DNA of 64,000 bases, from assembly GCA_045640905.1 (NCBI GenBank), contig JAZUFW010000054.1, positions 4,764 through 68,763 on the forward strand, given 5' to 3'. Of the stretch, positions 52,268 to 61,621 are shown piece after piece. This DNA is from JAILLW01 sp045640905 (GTDB lineage Bacteria > Bacillota > Clostridia > Lachnospirales > Lachnospiraceae). The notes under the pieces were generated by a model, which saw only the letters and a program-made list of their open reading frames with translations, had not been told where the DNA came from and did not search any database. The position numbers were made by a program, and so were the translations under genes. Each line of letters begins with the position of its first letter. Position 1 is the stretch's first letter.

Positions 52268-52338
52268 TTTTCTTTACCTCCAAATAATAATCAAAATTAT
52301 AAATGTATTTAAGAACAGTGTTTTCTGTTACTTACGTG

Positions 52339-53703
52339 TTAAAACGGGAATCGCATGTTTCCCATTCCGGGGAACATTCCTCGACCTTTCTTACCCATCA
52401 TTCCGGGCATCTGTTTCATCATCTTCTGAGTCTGTTCAAACTGTTTCACGAATCTGTTTACAACAGCTATATCTACTCCGGCGCCCTTTGCAATTCTACC
52501 TTTGCGTTGAAGGGACATAATCTTCGGATTGGCACGCTCTTCCTTGGTCATACTCAGGATAATCGCTTCGGTGCGAAGCAGTTCCTTTTCATCAATCATA
52601 CCGTCCAAATCTTTGGTTTTGATTCCCATGCCGGGCAGCATTCCCAAGATTGATGTAAGTCCTCCCATATTTCGCATCTGCTTCATGCTTTCGAGATAAT
52701 CGTTATAATCGAACTTACCTTTTTTTAATCGGGAAGCCATGTCACGTTCTTTGGCTTCGTCTATATCAATGGATTCCTGTGCTTTTTCAATAAAGCTGAG
52801 TACATCACCCATTCCCAAAATGCGGTTAGCCATTCTGTCAGGGTAAAACTGCTCCAAATCAGTAAGCTTTTCGCCCATACCGACAAACAATATAGGCTTT
52901 TGCGTAACTGCTTTAACCGACAAAGCAGCACCGCCTCTGGTGTCGCCGTCCATCTTTGAAAGGATGACACCGGTGATGCCTATTCTTTCGTTAAAATCAG
53001 CGGCAACGTTAACGGCATCCTGACCTGTCATTGCATCGACTACCAAAATCGTCTGATGTACTTCTACATTATTTTTTATTTCAATCAATTCGTTCATCAT
53101 ATCATCATCGATATGAAGACGACCTGCCGTATCCAAAATAACGACATTATTGTCATTTTTCTTTGCATGCTCGATAGCAGCTTTGGCTATATCTATAGGT
53201 GAATTATTGTCTCCCATTGAAAATACCGGAACATTGACCTTTTCACCGTTTATCTGCAACTGCTTAATGGCACCGGGTCTGTAGATATCACACGCAACCA
53301 GCAAAGGACGCTTACCCTTCTTGAGCATATTAGCAGCCAGTTTGGCGGTACACGTTGTTTTACCTGCACCCTGAAGACCACACATCATGATGGTCGTAAT
53401 GGATTTGCCGCTTTGATATTCTATCTCGGTAGTTTCAGAGCCCATCAACTTAATGAGTTCTTCGTTAACTATCTTGATTACCATCTGGCCGGGGTTTAAC
53501 CCCTTCATCACATCAGCACCGATGGCACGTTCTTCAACCGAATTGATAAAGCCCTTAACCACCTTAAAGTTAACATCTGCTTCAAGCAGAGCCATCTTTA
53601 CTTCTTTCAGTGAAGCCTTAACATCATCTTCCGTCAAAAGACCTTTACTTTTTAAATTTTTAAAAACATTTTGTAATTTATCGGTTAAAGACTCAAAAGC
53701 CAT
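52339..53703 (-). CDS. ffh: Signal recognition particle protein Ffh
   Basis: Ffh binds signal sequences and the SRP RNA. The N domain (about 1-85) is followed by the GTPase domain with MCGLQGAGKTTCTAKLA, VILDTAGRLHID and ILSKMDGDTRGGAAL. The Met-rich M domain (about 300-454) ends FPGMGNMRFPF. The length of 454 is standard. It follows ylxM with no gap. Confidence 0.98.
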   Translation of the reverse strand: MAFESLTDKLQNVFKNLKSKGLLTEDDVKASLKEVKMALLEADVNFKVVKGFINSVEERAIGADVMKGLNPGQMVIKIVNEELIKLMGSETTEIEYQSGKSITTIMMCGLQGAGKTTCTAKLAANMLKKGKRPLLVACDIYRPGAIKQLQINGEKVNVPVFSMGDNNSPIDIAKAAIEHAKKNDNNVVILDTAGRLHIDDDMMNELIEIKNNVEVHQTILVVDAMTGQDAVNVAADFNERIGITGVILSKMDGDTRGGAALSVKAVTQKPILFVGMGEKLTDLEQFYPDRMANRILGMGDVLSFIEKAQESIDIDEAKERDMASRLKKGKFDYNDYLESMKQMRNMGGLTSILGMLPGMGIKTKDLDGMIDEKELLRTEAIILSMTKEERANPKIMSLQRKGRIAKGAGVDIAVVNRFVKQFEQTQKMMKQMPGMMGKKGRGMFPGMGNMRFPF

Positions 53704-54003
53704 TTAAAATTCCTTCAAAATATCTTCTTTTTGCCAATCGGACAGTTCCTCTATGGCATTTATCTTAGCTTTTACGTTTTCAAACTTCTCACAAAGCTTA
53801 AGTTTGTCCTCGTAATTATTCAAAATAGAATTTATTCTTTTAATCAAGTCTGAAGACGCCTGTCTGGAGATACTGTATGCGTCGGCTATTTCGGAAACCG
53901 ACAGATCATTATATACAAAGTCTTCATATACTTCCTGTTGATGCTTTGTCAGAAGTTCACCGTAAAAATCATATAAAAGTCCGAGCTTTACAATCTTTTC
54001 CAT
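53704..54003 (-). CDS. ylxM: YlxM family DNA-binding protein
   Basis: The 99-residue helix-turn-helix protein matches YlxM, the small sigma-70 region 4-like protein encoded before ffh. It reads LTKHQQEVYEDFVYNDLSVS followed by EIADAYSISRQASSDLIKR. It may modulate SRP assembly or expression. The frame extends to 54039, but ATG 54003 has GAGG five bases upstream and lies just after the predicted promoter start. Confidence 0.93.
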   Translation of the reverse strand: MEKIVKLGLLYDFYGELLTKHQQEVYEDFVYNDLSVSEIADAYSISRQASSDLIKRINSILNNYEDKLKLCEKFENVKAKINAIEELSDWQKEDILKEF

Positions 54004-54029
54004 AGTTACCTCATTACACAACAAAAGAT

Positions 54030-54058
54030 AATATAACAAAAGAAAAAGCCAATGTCAA
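54030..54058 (-). promoter_or_regulatory. Promoter for ylxM-ffh with -35 inside a terminator stem
   Basis: On the minus strand TTGACA (54053-54058) and TATATT (54030-54035) are separated by exactly 17 bases, giving a predicted start about 20 bases before ylxM. The -35 is the perfect consensus and is part of the stem of the terminator at 54048-54079. Confidence 0.75.
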
Positions 54059-54079
54059 GTGTTTTTACTTGACATTGGC
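54048..54079 (-). terminator. Terminator of the GH25 gene
   Basis: GCCAATGTCAAGT (54048-54060) pairs with ACTTGACATTGGC (54067-54079) over 13 base pairs around loop GTTTTT, followed on the minus strand by TTTTTC. The stem includes the last codons of the GH25 gene. Confidence 0.88.
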
Positions 54080-55141
54080 GTAATTAACCAAATCAATGTT
54101 TAAATCGACCGCACCTTTGATTCCGTCGACCTTTCCGTCCGCCGTATATTGCCATATTCCGAATTCATACGGATAATATTCAGGGAACGAATAATACGCA
54201 AACCATTTGTCATACGGTTCTATTCTGTCCGTCTCGAGCATCATAAGCATACTCTTTAAATTACCGTAAATCATCGGCTTATATCCGGCATGCTCCACCA
54301 TATCAAGAAAAGCTATGCACGAATCCGTCATAATATCTGCTTCAACATCTTCGGCTCTGCCGTCCAGTTCTTCAATATCCCAAATAACCGGATAAGTGAT
54401 ATCGTACGGTTCAATGGCATCAAGCACAAACTGCGCTTCTTCCTTTGCTTCCTCCGGATTAACAGCCTGGGTAAAGAAATATACTCCAACCTCAATATCG
54501 TTTTTGATGGCGCCCTTAATATTTTTCACAAAGGTTTCATCAAGTACAAGTTTTCCTTCGGAAGAACCTCTGTATCCAACCCTGATTATCGCAAACGTAA
54601 CACCGTCGGCTTTTACTTTTTCCCAATCGATGTCTCCGTTATGCTTTGATACATCAATTCCCTTTTTGGAAAGAACATTGCCGTCATTATCAATATACGT
54701 CACTTCACCGGTTTCTTCGTTCTTTACAAAGTTTTCTTTTATATATGAGTGATGCTTATATTGGTCGGAAATAGGATAAAAAACATAACGTCCGTCCGAA
54801 GCAACGATCAAATCTTCCGGAAAAATACTACGAAAGATTTCATATACATTTCCTCCGTTATTCAGCATATCTCTAAGACCCAGACGAAATGATTCCTTTT
54901 CGGTCTGATTATCCTGTGAAACTGCATCCTCATATGCTTTGGTCAAATCCGACTCTGTATATGGATGCGTATCTTTGTACTCCGTCAGATTCGCATTTTC
55001 ATCTTTGGTTTTGGTAATCTCATTTTTAAGCGTAAAATTCAAAATAAGAACAACTATCGTAACCGTCAATGAAATTAGGCATATGATACTGAAAAGTATA
55101 TTTGCAAATAGTGAAGCTCTGTACTTTTTTCTTTTACTCAT
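54065..55141 (-). CDS. Membrane-anchored GH25 muramidase-like protein
   Basis: The 358-residue protein has a basic N terminus and a membrane anchor (about 13-36). A charged helical stalk follows (about 38-75), then a linker, then a C-terminal GH25 domain (about 160-358). The domain starts KKGIDVSKHNGDIDWEKVK and has the acidic catalytic region PVIWDIEELD and the end YEFGIWQYTADGKVDGI. It should hydrolyse peptidoglycan between MurNAc and GlcNAc outside the cell. No convincing ribosome binding site precedes the ATG (GGTATTAT), so expression may be low. The last codons form part of its terminator. Confidence 0.88.
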   Translation of the reverse strand: MSKRKKYRASLFANILFSIICLISLTVTIVVLILNFTLKNEITKTKDENANLTEYKDTHPYTESDLTKAYEDAVSQDNQTEKESFRLGLRDMLNNGGNVYEIFRSIFPEDLIVASDGRYVFYPISDQYKHHSYIKENFVKNEETGEVTYIDNDGNVLSKKGIDVSKHNGDIDWEKVKADGVTFAIIRVGYRGSSEGKLVLDETFVKNIKGAIKNDIEVGVYFFTQAVNPEEAKEEAQFVLDAIEPYDITYPVIWDIEELDGRAEDVEADIMTDSCIAFLDMVEHAGYKPMIYGNLKSMLMMLETDRIEPYDKWFAYYSFPEYYPYEFGIWQYTADGKVDGIKGAVDLNIDLVNYANVK

Positions 55142-55167
55142 ATAATACCATTAATTTTCTAAATCAT

Positions 55168-55228
55168 GCTCTTTAAAAGCCAAGAGCCCATAGCTTTGAA
55201 AATGCCCTTGCAAGCAAGCATTTTCAAA
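55168..55228. repeat. Two inverted repeats between ilvA and the GH25 gene
   Basis: TTTGAAAATGC (55195-55205) pairs with GCATTTTCAAA (55218-55228), with the small palindrome CTTGCAAG in the loop. GCTCTT (55168-55173) pairs with AAGAGC (55182-55187). Neither is followed by a T tract on the minus strand. The first lies four bases after the ilvA stop. They may protect or process the ilvA mRNA end. Confidence 0.6.
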
Positions 55229-55232
55229 TGCA

Positions 55233-56456
55233 CTATATAACTGTCCTTACAATCTTCGGCTTATATCCGTCTTCTTCCAAAGCCTTGATAATCTCATTCT
55301 TATGTTCTGTTCCGAAGGCTTCCAATGTGATTCTTAATTCAACGGCAGCTTTTCTGTTAATTGATACAAATTGATTATGCTCAAGTTTAATTACATTACC
55401 GTTCTTTTGTGCAATCAACGAAGAAACTTTCGAAAGCATTCCCGGTTTATCGGGAAGTAAAACGGATACAGTAAATATTCTGTCTCTGAATATCAAGCCC
55501 TGCTGAACAACGGATGACATAGTAATCACATCCATATTTCCGCCGCTTAATATTGATACTACTTTCTTATTCTTTACATCAAGCTGTTTTAATGCAGCTA
55601 CAGTCAACAATCCGGAATTTTCAACTACCATTTTGTGGTTTTCCACCATATCAAGGAATGAAACTACCAAATCCTCGTCGGGAACCGTAATGATACTGTC
55701 CAGATTTTCCTTTAAATAAGGGAATATCTTTTCACCGGGCTTCTTAACAGCCGTACCATCGGCGATAGTATTAACCGAAGGAAGTTCAACAACGCTTCCC
55801 TTTTCGAGGGACGCCTCCATGCATGCGGCATTTTCCGGTTCTACACCAATTACCCTGATATTCGGATTGAGCAGCTTTGCCAATGTTGAAACACCTGTAG
55901 CCAATCCGCCGCCGCCAATGGGAACCAAAATGATATCAACCAGCGGCAGTTCCTTAAAGATTTCCATGGCAATTGTTCCCTGTCCGGTAGCAACAGCCAA
56001 ATCGTCAAACGGATGAATAAATGTATATCCTTCTTTTTCAGCCAGTTCCAGTGCCTTTGCACAGGCATCATCATATACATCACCGTGCAAAATTACTTCG
56101 GCGCCATAACTCTTTGTTCTGTTTACTTTAATAAGCGGCGTAGTAGTCGGCATTACAATAACTGCCTTTGCACCATACTGCTTTGCGGCATAAGCCACAC
56201 CCTGAGCATGGTTTCCTGCCGAAGCCGTAATCAGACCTTTACGTCTTTCGTCATCGGTCAGTGTACTGATTTTATAATAAGCTCCTCGAAGCTTATATGC
56301 GCCCGTAAGCTGCATGTTTTCAGGCTTAAAATAAACCTTATTTCCTGTCTGTTTACTGTAAAAATCCGAATAAATCAGTTTTGTTTCGTTTGAAACCGAT
56401 TTGACGGCTTCCGATGCTTCTTCGAAAGCATCAAGCGTAAGCATTTTCTTACTCAT
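55233..56456 (-). CDS. ilvA: Threonine dehydratase with ACT domain
   Basis: This PLP enzyme deaminates threonine to 2-oxobutyrate, the entry to isoleucine synthesis. The PLP lysine lies in TGAYKLRGAYYK and the phosphate loop is PIGGGGLATG. A single C-terminal ACT domain (about 330-407) begins TVSVLLPDKPGMLSKVSSLI. At 407 residues it is the shorter form, which cannot be told from a catabolic tdcB-like enzyme by length. ATG 56456 is preferred over 56474 because AAAGGGGAG lies just before it. It sits between ftsY and the GH25 gene. Confidence 0.93.
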   Translation of the reverse strand: MSKKMLTLDAFEEASEAVKSVSNETKLIYSDFYSKQTGNKVYFKPENMQLTGAYKLRGAYYKISTLTDDERRKGLITASAGNHAQGVAYAAKQYGAKAVIVMPTTTPLIKVNRTKSYGAEVILHGDVYDDACAKALELAEKEGYTFIHPFDDLAVATGQGTIAMEIFKELPLVDIILVPIGGGGLATGVSTLAKLLNPNIRVIGVEPENAACMEASLEKGSVVELPSVNTIADGTAVKKPGEKIFPYLKENLDSIITVPDEDLVVSFLDMVENHKMVVENSGLLTVAALKQLDVKNKKVVSILSGGNMDVITMSSVVQQGLIFRDRIFTVSVLLPDKPGMLSKVSSLIAQKNGNVIKLEHNQFVSINRKAAVELRITLEAFGTEHKNEIIKALEEDGYKPKIVRTVI

Positions 56457-56466
56457 AATCTCCCCT

Positions 56467-57324
56467 TTAGGCAAATAAACTGTCTATATATTCATCTTTA
56501 TTAAACTTTTTCAAATCATCAATTTTTTCGCCGACTCCGATAAATTTGATTGGCAAAGACAATTCATCGGAAACAGCAAGCCCTATTCCGCCCTTCGCGG
56601 TTCCATCCATCTTTGTTAAAACAACACCGTTTAACTTCGTCACACTCGAAAACTCTTTGGCTTGAGAGAATGCATTCTGTCCTGTGGAAGCATCAAGTAC
56701 TACCCAGTTTTCTCTGTGCTTCATGGGATAATAACTGTTAATCAGTCTGTTCATCTTCTCCAGTTCATCCATCAGATTCTTTTTATTATGAAGTCTGCCG
56801 GCGGTATCAACTATAAGCAAATCCACATCTTTGGCTTTTGCGGATGCAATGGCATCAAAAAGAACAGATGAAGGATCCTGACCTTCCACACCGCCAACCA
56901 TATCAACTCCGGCTCTTACAGACCACTCTTTAAGTTGTTCGGTTGCTGCGGCTCTGAACGTATCGGCAGCACACAAAAGAACTTTCTTGCCTTTATTTTT
57001 GTAAATAGAAGCGATTTTACCGATAGTAGTTGTTTTTCCGACACCGTTTACTCCGATAACAAAAATTACTGTCTTTTTGTTCTCAAATTCATAAACATCA
57101 TCGGGAATAATCATCAGGTCTTTCATGGACTGCTTTAATATTTCCTTGCATTCGTCTGCTGTTTTAATTTTTTTACTTTCAGCAGTTTCTCTCAAGTCAT
57201 CAATCAGCTTTGAGGACGTCTTAACTCCGACATCACCCAAAATCAGATTTTCAAACATAAAATCATAAAAATCTTCGTCAATTTCGCTTTTTAAATTGCC
57301 GAAAAGTTTCCCGAAAAATCCCAT
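56467..57324 (-). CDS. ftsY: Signal recognition particle receptor FtsY
   Basis: FtsY is the membrane-associated SRP receptor GTPase. The 285-residue protein has the N domain (about 1-80) and G domain with GVNGVGKTTTIGKIA, DTAGRLHNKKNLMDEL and VLTKMDGTAKGGIGL. The long acidic A domain of enterobacterial FtsY is absent, as is usual in Firmicutes. Its start overlaps the smc stop by one base (TAATG). Confidence 0.97.
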   Translation of the reverse strand: MGFFGKLFGNLKSEIDEDFYDFMFENLILGDVGVKTSSKLIDDLRETAESKKIKTADECKEILKQSMKDLMIIPDDVYEFENKKTVIFVIGVNGVGKTTTIGKIASIYKNKGKKVLLCAADTFRAAATEQLKEWSVRAGVDMVGGVEGQDPSSVLFDAIASAKAKDVDLLIVDTAGRLHNKKNLMDELEKMNRLINSYYPMKHRENWVVLDASTGQNAFSQAKEFSSVTKLNGVVLTKMDGTAKGGIGLAVSDELSLPIKFIGVGEKIDDLKKFNKDEYIDSLFA

Positions 57325-60300
57325 TAATCTTCTAACTCCTCATCTATCAGGTTAACGGAAACGAGCGCTGAAACACCCTTTTCCTGCATGGTGATACCAT
57401 ACAATCTGTCAGCCTGTTCCATTGTTCCTCGTCTGTGAGTGATAACAATGAACTGTGTGTTCTTGGTCAACTTATGAAGATACTGTGCAAACCTTACGAC
57501 ATTGCTTTCATCCAAAGCTGCCTCAATTTCATCAAGCAGACAGAAAGGTGACGGCTTAAGATTCTGAATGGCAAACAGCAATGCGATAGCTGTCAAAGCC
57601 TTTTCTCCTCCCGAAAGCTGCATCATATTCTGCAGTTTCTTTCCGGGCGGCTGCGCAATAATGCGTATTCCGGCTTCCAAAATATCCTCGTCTTCGATTA
57701 GTTCCAACGAACCGGTACCGCCTCCGAACAGCTCTTTAAATACCTTGTTAAACTCATTTCCGATTTCTTTAAACTTTTCGTTAAAGAGTTTACGCATGGC
57801 AGTATCCAATTCGACTATAATACCTTCCAAAGTCTTCGAAGCTTCAATCAAATCATCATGCTGCGTCTTTAAGAATGTATATCTTTCCATCAAGACTTTA
57901 TAATCTTCAATGGCATTTACGTTGACATCACCCAGGCTCTTTATTTCACTCTTTAAGGTATTGGATTGCTTCTTCATTGCCGACAGATCGTTCATATTCT
58001 CATCACGCAAAGATACGGCATCTGTCAAAGTAATCTCATACTCTTCCCACATGTAGCTTATCTGGTTTGAAAGACTTTCTTCCAGACGTTCCTTCTGGTT
58101 AGTCAGTCTGTAAACTTCCTTATCAAGGTTATTAAGTCTTTCCGACAAAGCTTCACGGTCGTCAAAGAATGTTTTTTGTTTTGCCATCAATTCTTCTTTA
58201 CGCTTTGTATTTTCATTCAGTTTGCCTTCAGCATCTGTCTGTGCCGTAAAGGAAGCTTTGATGGTTTCTTCTATTTCTTTTATGTTGTTTTCTTTAACCG
58301 AAACATCACTTAACGATGTGGTATATGATTCGTCAACCTCAGCAAGTTCAGCCTTCAGTCTGTCTATTTCGGAATTAATACGATCAACATTTTCCTGCTT
58401 GAACGAAACGGTTTGAAGTACTTTTGAAACCTCAACTTCCCAATCGGAAACCTTAGCCAAATGAACGGTCTCCTCTTCACGCTTCTTTTCAAGTTCTGCC
58501 TGAAGTTCATTAATCTTCTTTTCAACATTCTTTTCAAGTTCCAATGAAGAATTCAGTTCCAGATTAATCTCTTCTTTGTTCAGAGCTATTTCTTTAATCT
58601 GCGTTTCTATCTCGTTTTCTTCGTTCTTTAATTCCAAAGAGCCCTCGAAAGCTTCGTCCTTACGCTCTTTTGCTTTCAAGACATTTAATCGGGCAGTATT
58701 CTGTTCGATTAGTTTTCTCTGCTCGCTTGCCTTGTCTTCTTCTATCAAAAGGCGCAATTTATTACGCTTTTTCTTGGTTTCTTCAATCTCTTCAAGTATC
58801 TCATCGATACGAGCGGCATCCTCTTTAACCTGTTTCTCCAGTTCGTCGATTTCACGTCTTCTCGACAAGAGGTTTGAACTGTTTTTAAAAGTACCACCGG
58901 AAATGGCACCGCCGGGAACCAGTAATTCTCCTTCCAAAGTAACCATGCGAATTCCGTATTCATACTTCTTCGCAATCTTTACCGCATTATCTACGTTATC
59001 GACAACAAGGATTCGTCCGAGCATGGACTTGGCTACATTCTGATACTTCTTTTCAATATTGACCAATTCATCAGCCATTCCGATAACACCTTTTTCATTA
59101 AGTGATTCGGGATTCTTGAACTCCTGAGGATTGGTTATTGATGTCAAAGGTAAGAATGTCGCACGACCGGCCTTATGAAACTTGAGGTAGGAAATCATCT
59201 TCTTTGCGGTTTCTTCATCATCGGTAACGATATTCTGAATATTTCCGCCGAGTGCTGTTTCTATGGCAACCTCGTATTTCTGGTCAACCTTAATAATATC
59301 GGCTACTACACCGATTATTCCCTTGTTCGATTCTTTCTGTTCCATTACAGCTTTAACCGATCCGCCGTAACCTTCATATCTTTCGGTCAAATTTGTAATA
59401 GCTTCAAGTTTTGATTTGCTCTGATGGAACTTAACCTGCGTATCACGCAGTTCTTCATCCTTTTTGGACAATTCCTCACGAACCAAAGCCAGTTCTTCTT
59501 CCTTTGATTCCTGACTTTGCTGCAAAGCAGTTATTTCATTGGCGATTTTTTCAAATTCGGCTTCCAGGCTCTTAATAGTCTCTTCCTGCTTGGCCTCATC
59601 CGATTTTACACGCAAAAGTCGTGAAGTAAGTTCGGATTTCCTGATATTTATGGACTCTGTCATCGAATCGAGTCTTGATAACTTCGACTTAATGGTAGCC
59701 CTCATGTTCAATGTATCGATAATGGTATTCTTACCGCTTTCGATATCATTGTTCAGTTCTTCGATTCTGTTTTGGACATCCAAAAGAAGCTGTTTTGCTT
59801 CGTCTCTTTGCTTTTCGACTTCCGAAGCATTTTCATCTATGCTCTTTTTATCTTCGAGAATTTCATTAAGTTCGGCATTCTTTTCCTCGATAGCGCCGGA
59901 AATAGCCGTCTTTCTTTGCAGAAAATGTTCTTCGTTCGAATGAGCGGATTTAATCTGTTCTTTAAGAACGTTAATCTCACCCTCCAGTTTCCCTCTCAGA
60001 ACTGACGTATTCGATAAAGACTCTCGGCCTTCATTAATGATATTTTCGAGTTCCTCTATCTCGGTCTGCATCTTCTCGTACTCTTCTTTAATGGAATCGT
60101 ACTGCATCGAAACAGACTCCAGGTCTTTGGATGCTATCTTATGATTTTCAGTTACTTTATTTAAATCATCTTCCAGCTTCTTATTTTCCAAAAGGAACAT
60201 ATTAACGTCCAAAGACTTTAATTCTTCCTTCTTCTTTAAGTAAATCTTCGCTTTCTCGGATTGCTTTTCCAAAGGTCCGACCTGCTTTTCCAATTCGGAT

Positions 60301-60884
60301 AAAATATCTTTTACACGGACCAGATTATTCTGCTCGTCCTCAAGTTTTTTGGCTGCAGCAGCTTTACGCTTTTTAAACTTAACAATACCTGCAGCTTCAT
60401 CAAAAAGTTCTCTTCTTTCTTCGGGCTTTCCGGACAAAATTTTATCAATCTGACCCTGTCCGATTATAGAGTAGCCTTCTTTACCTATACCGGTATCGTA
60501 AAACAATTCGTTAACATCCTTTAATCGACAGGGATTGCCGTTCAAAAGATATTCACTTTCACCGGATCTGTATATTCTGCGGGCTACAGTCACTTCATCA
60601 AAATCCGTAGCCAGCTGATGATCGGAGTTATCCAACGTAATAGCAACAAAAGCATACCCCTGCGGTTTTCTCAATTCAGTTCCCGAAAAAATAACGTCCT
60701 GCATTGAAGCACCGCGAAGCTGCTTTATTCTTTGTTCACCCAGAACCCATCTGACGGCATCGGCAACATTGGATTTGCCGGAACCGTTAGGACCTACTAT
60801 GCCTGTAATTCCGTTGTGAAACTTAAATACTATTTTGTTGGCAAAGGATTTAAATCCATGGATTTCAATCGATTTTAAGTACAT
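57324..60884 (-). CDS. smc: Chromosome segregation protein SMC
   Basis: SMC is the condensin ATPase. The 1,186-residue protein has an N-terminal head with GIVGPNGSGKSNVADAVRWV and a long coiled coil (about 165-500). The hinge (about 510-660) contains RYEGYGGSVKAVME. A second coiled coil (about 670-1010) leads to the C-terminal head with the signature LSGGEKALTAIALLFAIQ and CLLDEIEAALDESNV. scpA and scpB are elsewhere. The ATG directly follows the rnc stop, with GGAG inside the end of rnc. Confidence 0.98.
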   Translation of the reverse strand: MYLKSIEIHGFKSFANKIVFKFHNGITGIVGPNGSGKSNVADAVRWVLGEQRIKQLRGASMQDVIFSGTELRKPQGYAFVAITLDNSDHQLATDFDEVTVARRIYRSGESEYLLNGNPCRLKDVNELFYDTGIGKEGYSIIGQGQIDKILSGKPEERRELFDEAAGIVKFKKRKAAAAKKLEDEQNNLVRVKDILSELEKQVGPLEKQSEKAKIYLKKKEELKSLDVNMFLLENKKLEDDLNKVTENHKIASKDLESVSMQYDSIKEEYEKMQTEIEELENIINEGRESLSNTSVLRGKLEGEINVLKEQIKSAHSNEEHFLQRKTAISGAIEEKNAELNEILEDKKSIDENASEVEKQRDEAKQLLLDVQNRIEELNNDIESGKNTIIDTLNMRATIKSKLSRLDSMTESINIRKSELTSRLLRVKSDEAKQEETIKSLEAEFEKIANEITALQQSQESKEEELALVREELSKKDEELRDTQVKFHQSKSKLEAITNLTERYEGYGGSVKAVMEQKESNKGIIGVVADIIKVDQKYEVAIETALGGNIQNIVTDDEETAKKMISYLKFHKAGRATFLPLTSITNPQEFKNPESLNEKGVIGMADELVNIEKKYQNVAKSMLGRILVVDNVDNAVKIAKKYEYGIRMVTLEGELLVPGGAISGGTFKNSSNLLSRRREIDELEKQVKEDAARIDEILEEIEETKKKRNKLRLLIEEDKASEQRKLIEQNTARLNVLKAKERKDEAFEGSLELKNEENEIETQIKEIALNKEEINLELNSSLELEKNVEKKINELQAELEKKREEETVHLAKVSDWEVEVSKVLQTVSFKQENVDRINSEIDRLKAELAEVDESYTTSLSDVSVKENNIKEIEETIKASFTAQTDAEGKLNENTKRKEELMAKQKTFFDDREALSERLNNLDKEVYRLTNQKERLEESLSNQISYMWEEYEITLTDAVSLRDENMNDLSAMKKQSNTLKSEIKSLGDVNVNAIEDYKVLMERYTFLKTQHDDLIEASKTLEGIIVELDTAMRKLFNEKFKEIGNEFNKVFKELFGGGTGSLELIEDEDILEAGIRIIAQPPGKKLQNMMQLSGGEKALTAIALLFAIQNLKPSPFCLLDEIEAALDESNVVRFAQYLHKLTKNTQFIVITHRRGTMEQADRLYGITMQEKGVSALVSVNLIDEELED

Positions 60885-61568
60885 CTATTTCTCCATTTGA
60901 GTCAATACGTCAAATGCCGCCTGCTGTTCGGCAGCTTTTTTTGATTTTCCGGAACCATGACCGGACAATTGATTATCAATATACGCTTCAACTATGAAGT
61001 TCTTATCATGATCGGGTCCTTCTTCTTTTACCAAACGGTATTCCAATGTTTTGCCGTTCTTTTGAACACGTTCCTGTAAAAGAGTTTTGGCGTCAATAAA
61101 AAGCTTTTTGCTTTCCAAATCTTTCATGACATGGGCAACAATAAACTTATCGGCCGGTTCAAAACCTCCGTCCAAATAAATAGCTCCAATCAATGCTTCA
61201 AACACATCTGAAACTATTGAATCACGATTTCGTCCGCCGGTAGCTTCTTCACCTTTTCCAAGCAAAATGAACTCCTGAAGTCCAAACTCTCTGGCACAAT
61301 ATGCCAAAGCCATTTCACATACCATTGAAGAACGTAGCTTAGTCAGTTCACCTTCATTCATCTGCGGATTATTAATATAAAAGAACTGGGAACTCGATAG
61401 TTCCAGAACCGCATCTCCCAAAAACTCAATACGTTCGTAATCACCGTATTTGTTTATCTTCATCTCATTTGAATATGAGCTGTGGGTCAATGCCAGTTTT
61501 AACAATTCGAGATTCTTGAAAGTATATTCAATTCTTTCTTCTAAAACTTCATAATCTGTTCTGTTCAT
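60885..61568 (-). CDS. rnc: Ribonuclease III
   Basis: RNase III cuts double-stranded RNA in rRNA and mRNA processing. The 227-residue protein has the catalytic signature YERIEFLGDAVLEL (about 42-55), a second acidic site near SIVSDVFEALIGAIYLD, and a C-terminal dsRNA-binding domain (about 155-225: GHGSGKSKKAAEQQAAFDVL). The ribosome binding site is weak (TTTTGGCGT). It lies between acpP and smc as in Bacillus. Confidence 0.97.
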   Translation of the reverse strand: MNRTDYEVLEERIEYTFKNLELLKLALTHSSYSNEMKINKYGDYERIEFLGDAVLELSSSQFFYINNPQMNEGELTKLRSSMVCEMALAYCAREFGLQEFILLGKGEEATGGRNRDSIVSDVFEALIGAIYLDGGFEPADKFIVAHVMKDLESKKLFIDAKTLLQERVQKNGKTLEYRLVKEEGPDHDKNFIVEAYIDNQLSGHGSGKSKKAAEQQAAFDVLTQMEK

Positions 61569-61600
61569 ACGCCAAAATGAAAAGTGGTTTATTACATAAC

Positions 61601-61620
61601 AAAAGCCCCTAAGGGCTCTT
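61601..61620 (-). terminator. Terminator or attenuator after acpP
   Basis: On the minus strand AAGAGCCC pairs with GGGCTTTT (one G-T pair) around loop TTAG, and TTTTG follows. It lies directly after the acpP stop and 33 bases before the rnc start, so it may limit readthrough from the abundant acpP message into rnc-smc. Confidence 0.65.
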
Positions 61621-61621
61621 G

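Noticed and set aside
58576..59043. Open frames of 100-155 codons antisense to smc (also near 57568 and 59539)
   Set aside because: They are Ser/Phe-rich shadows of the coiled-coil codons of smc, with no start signals.
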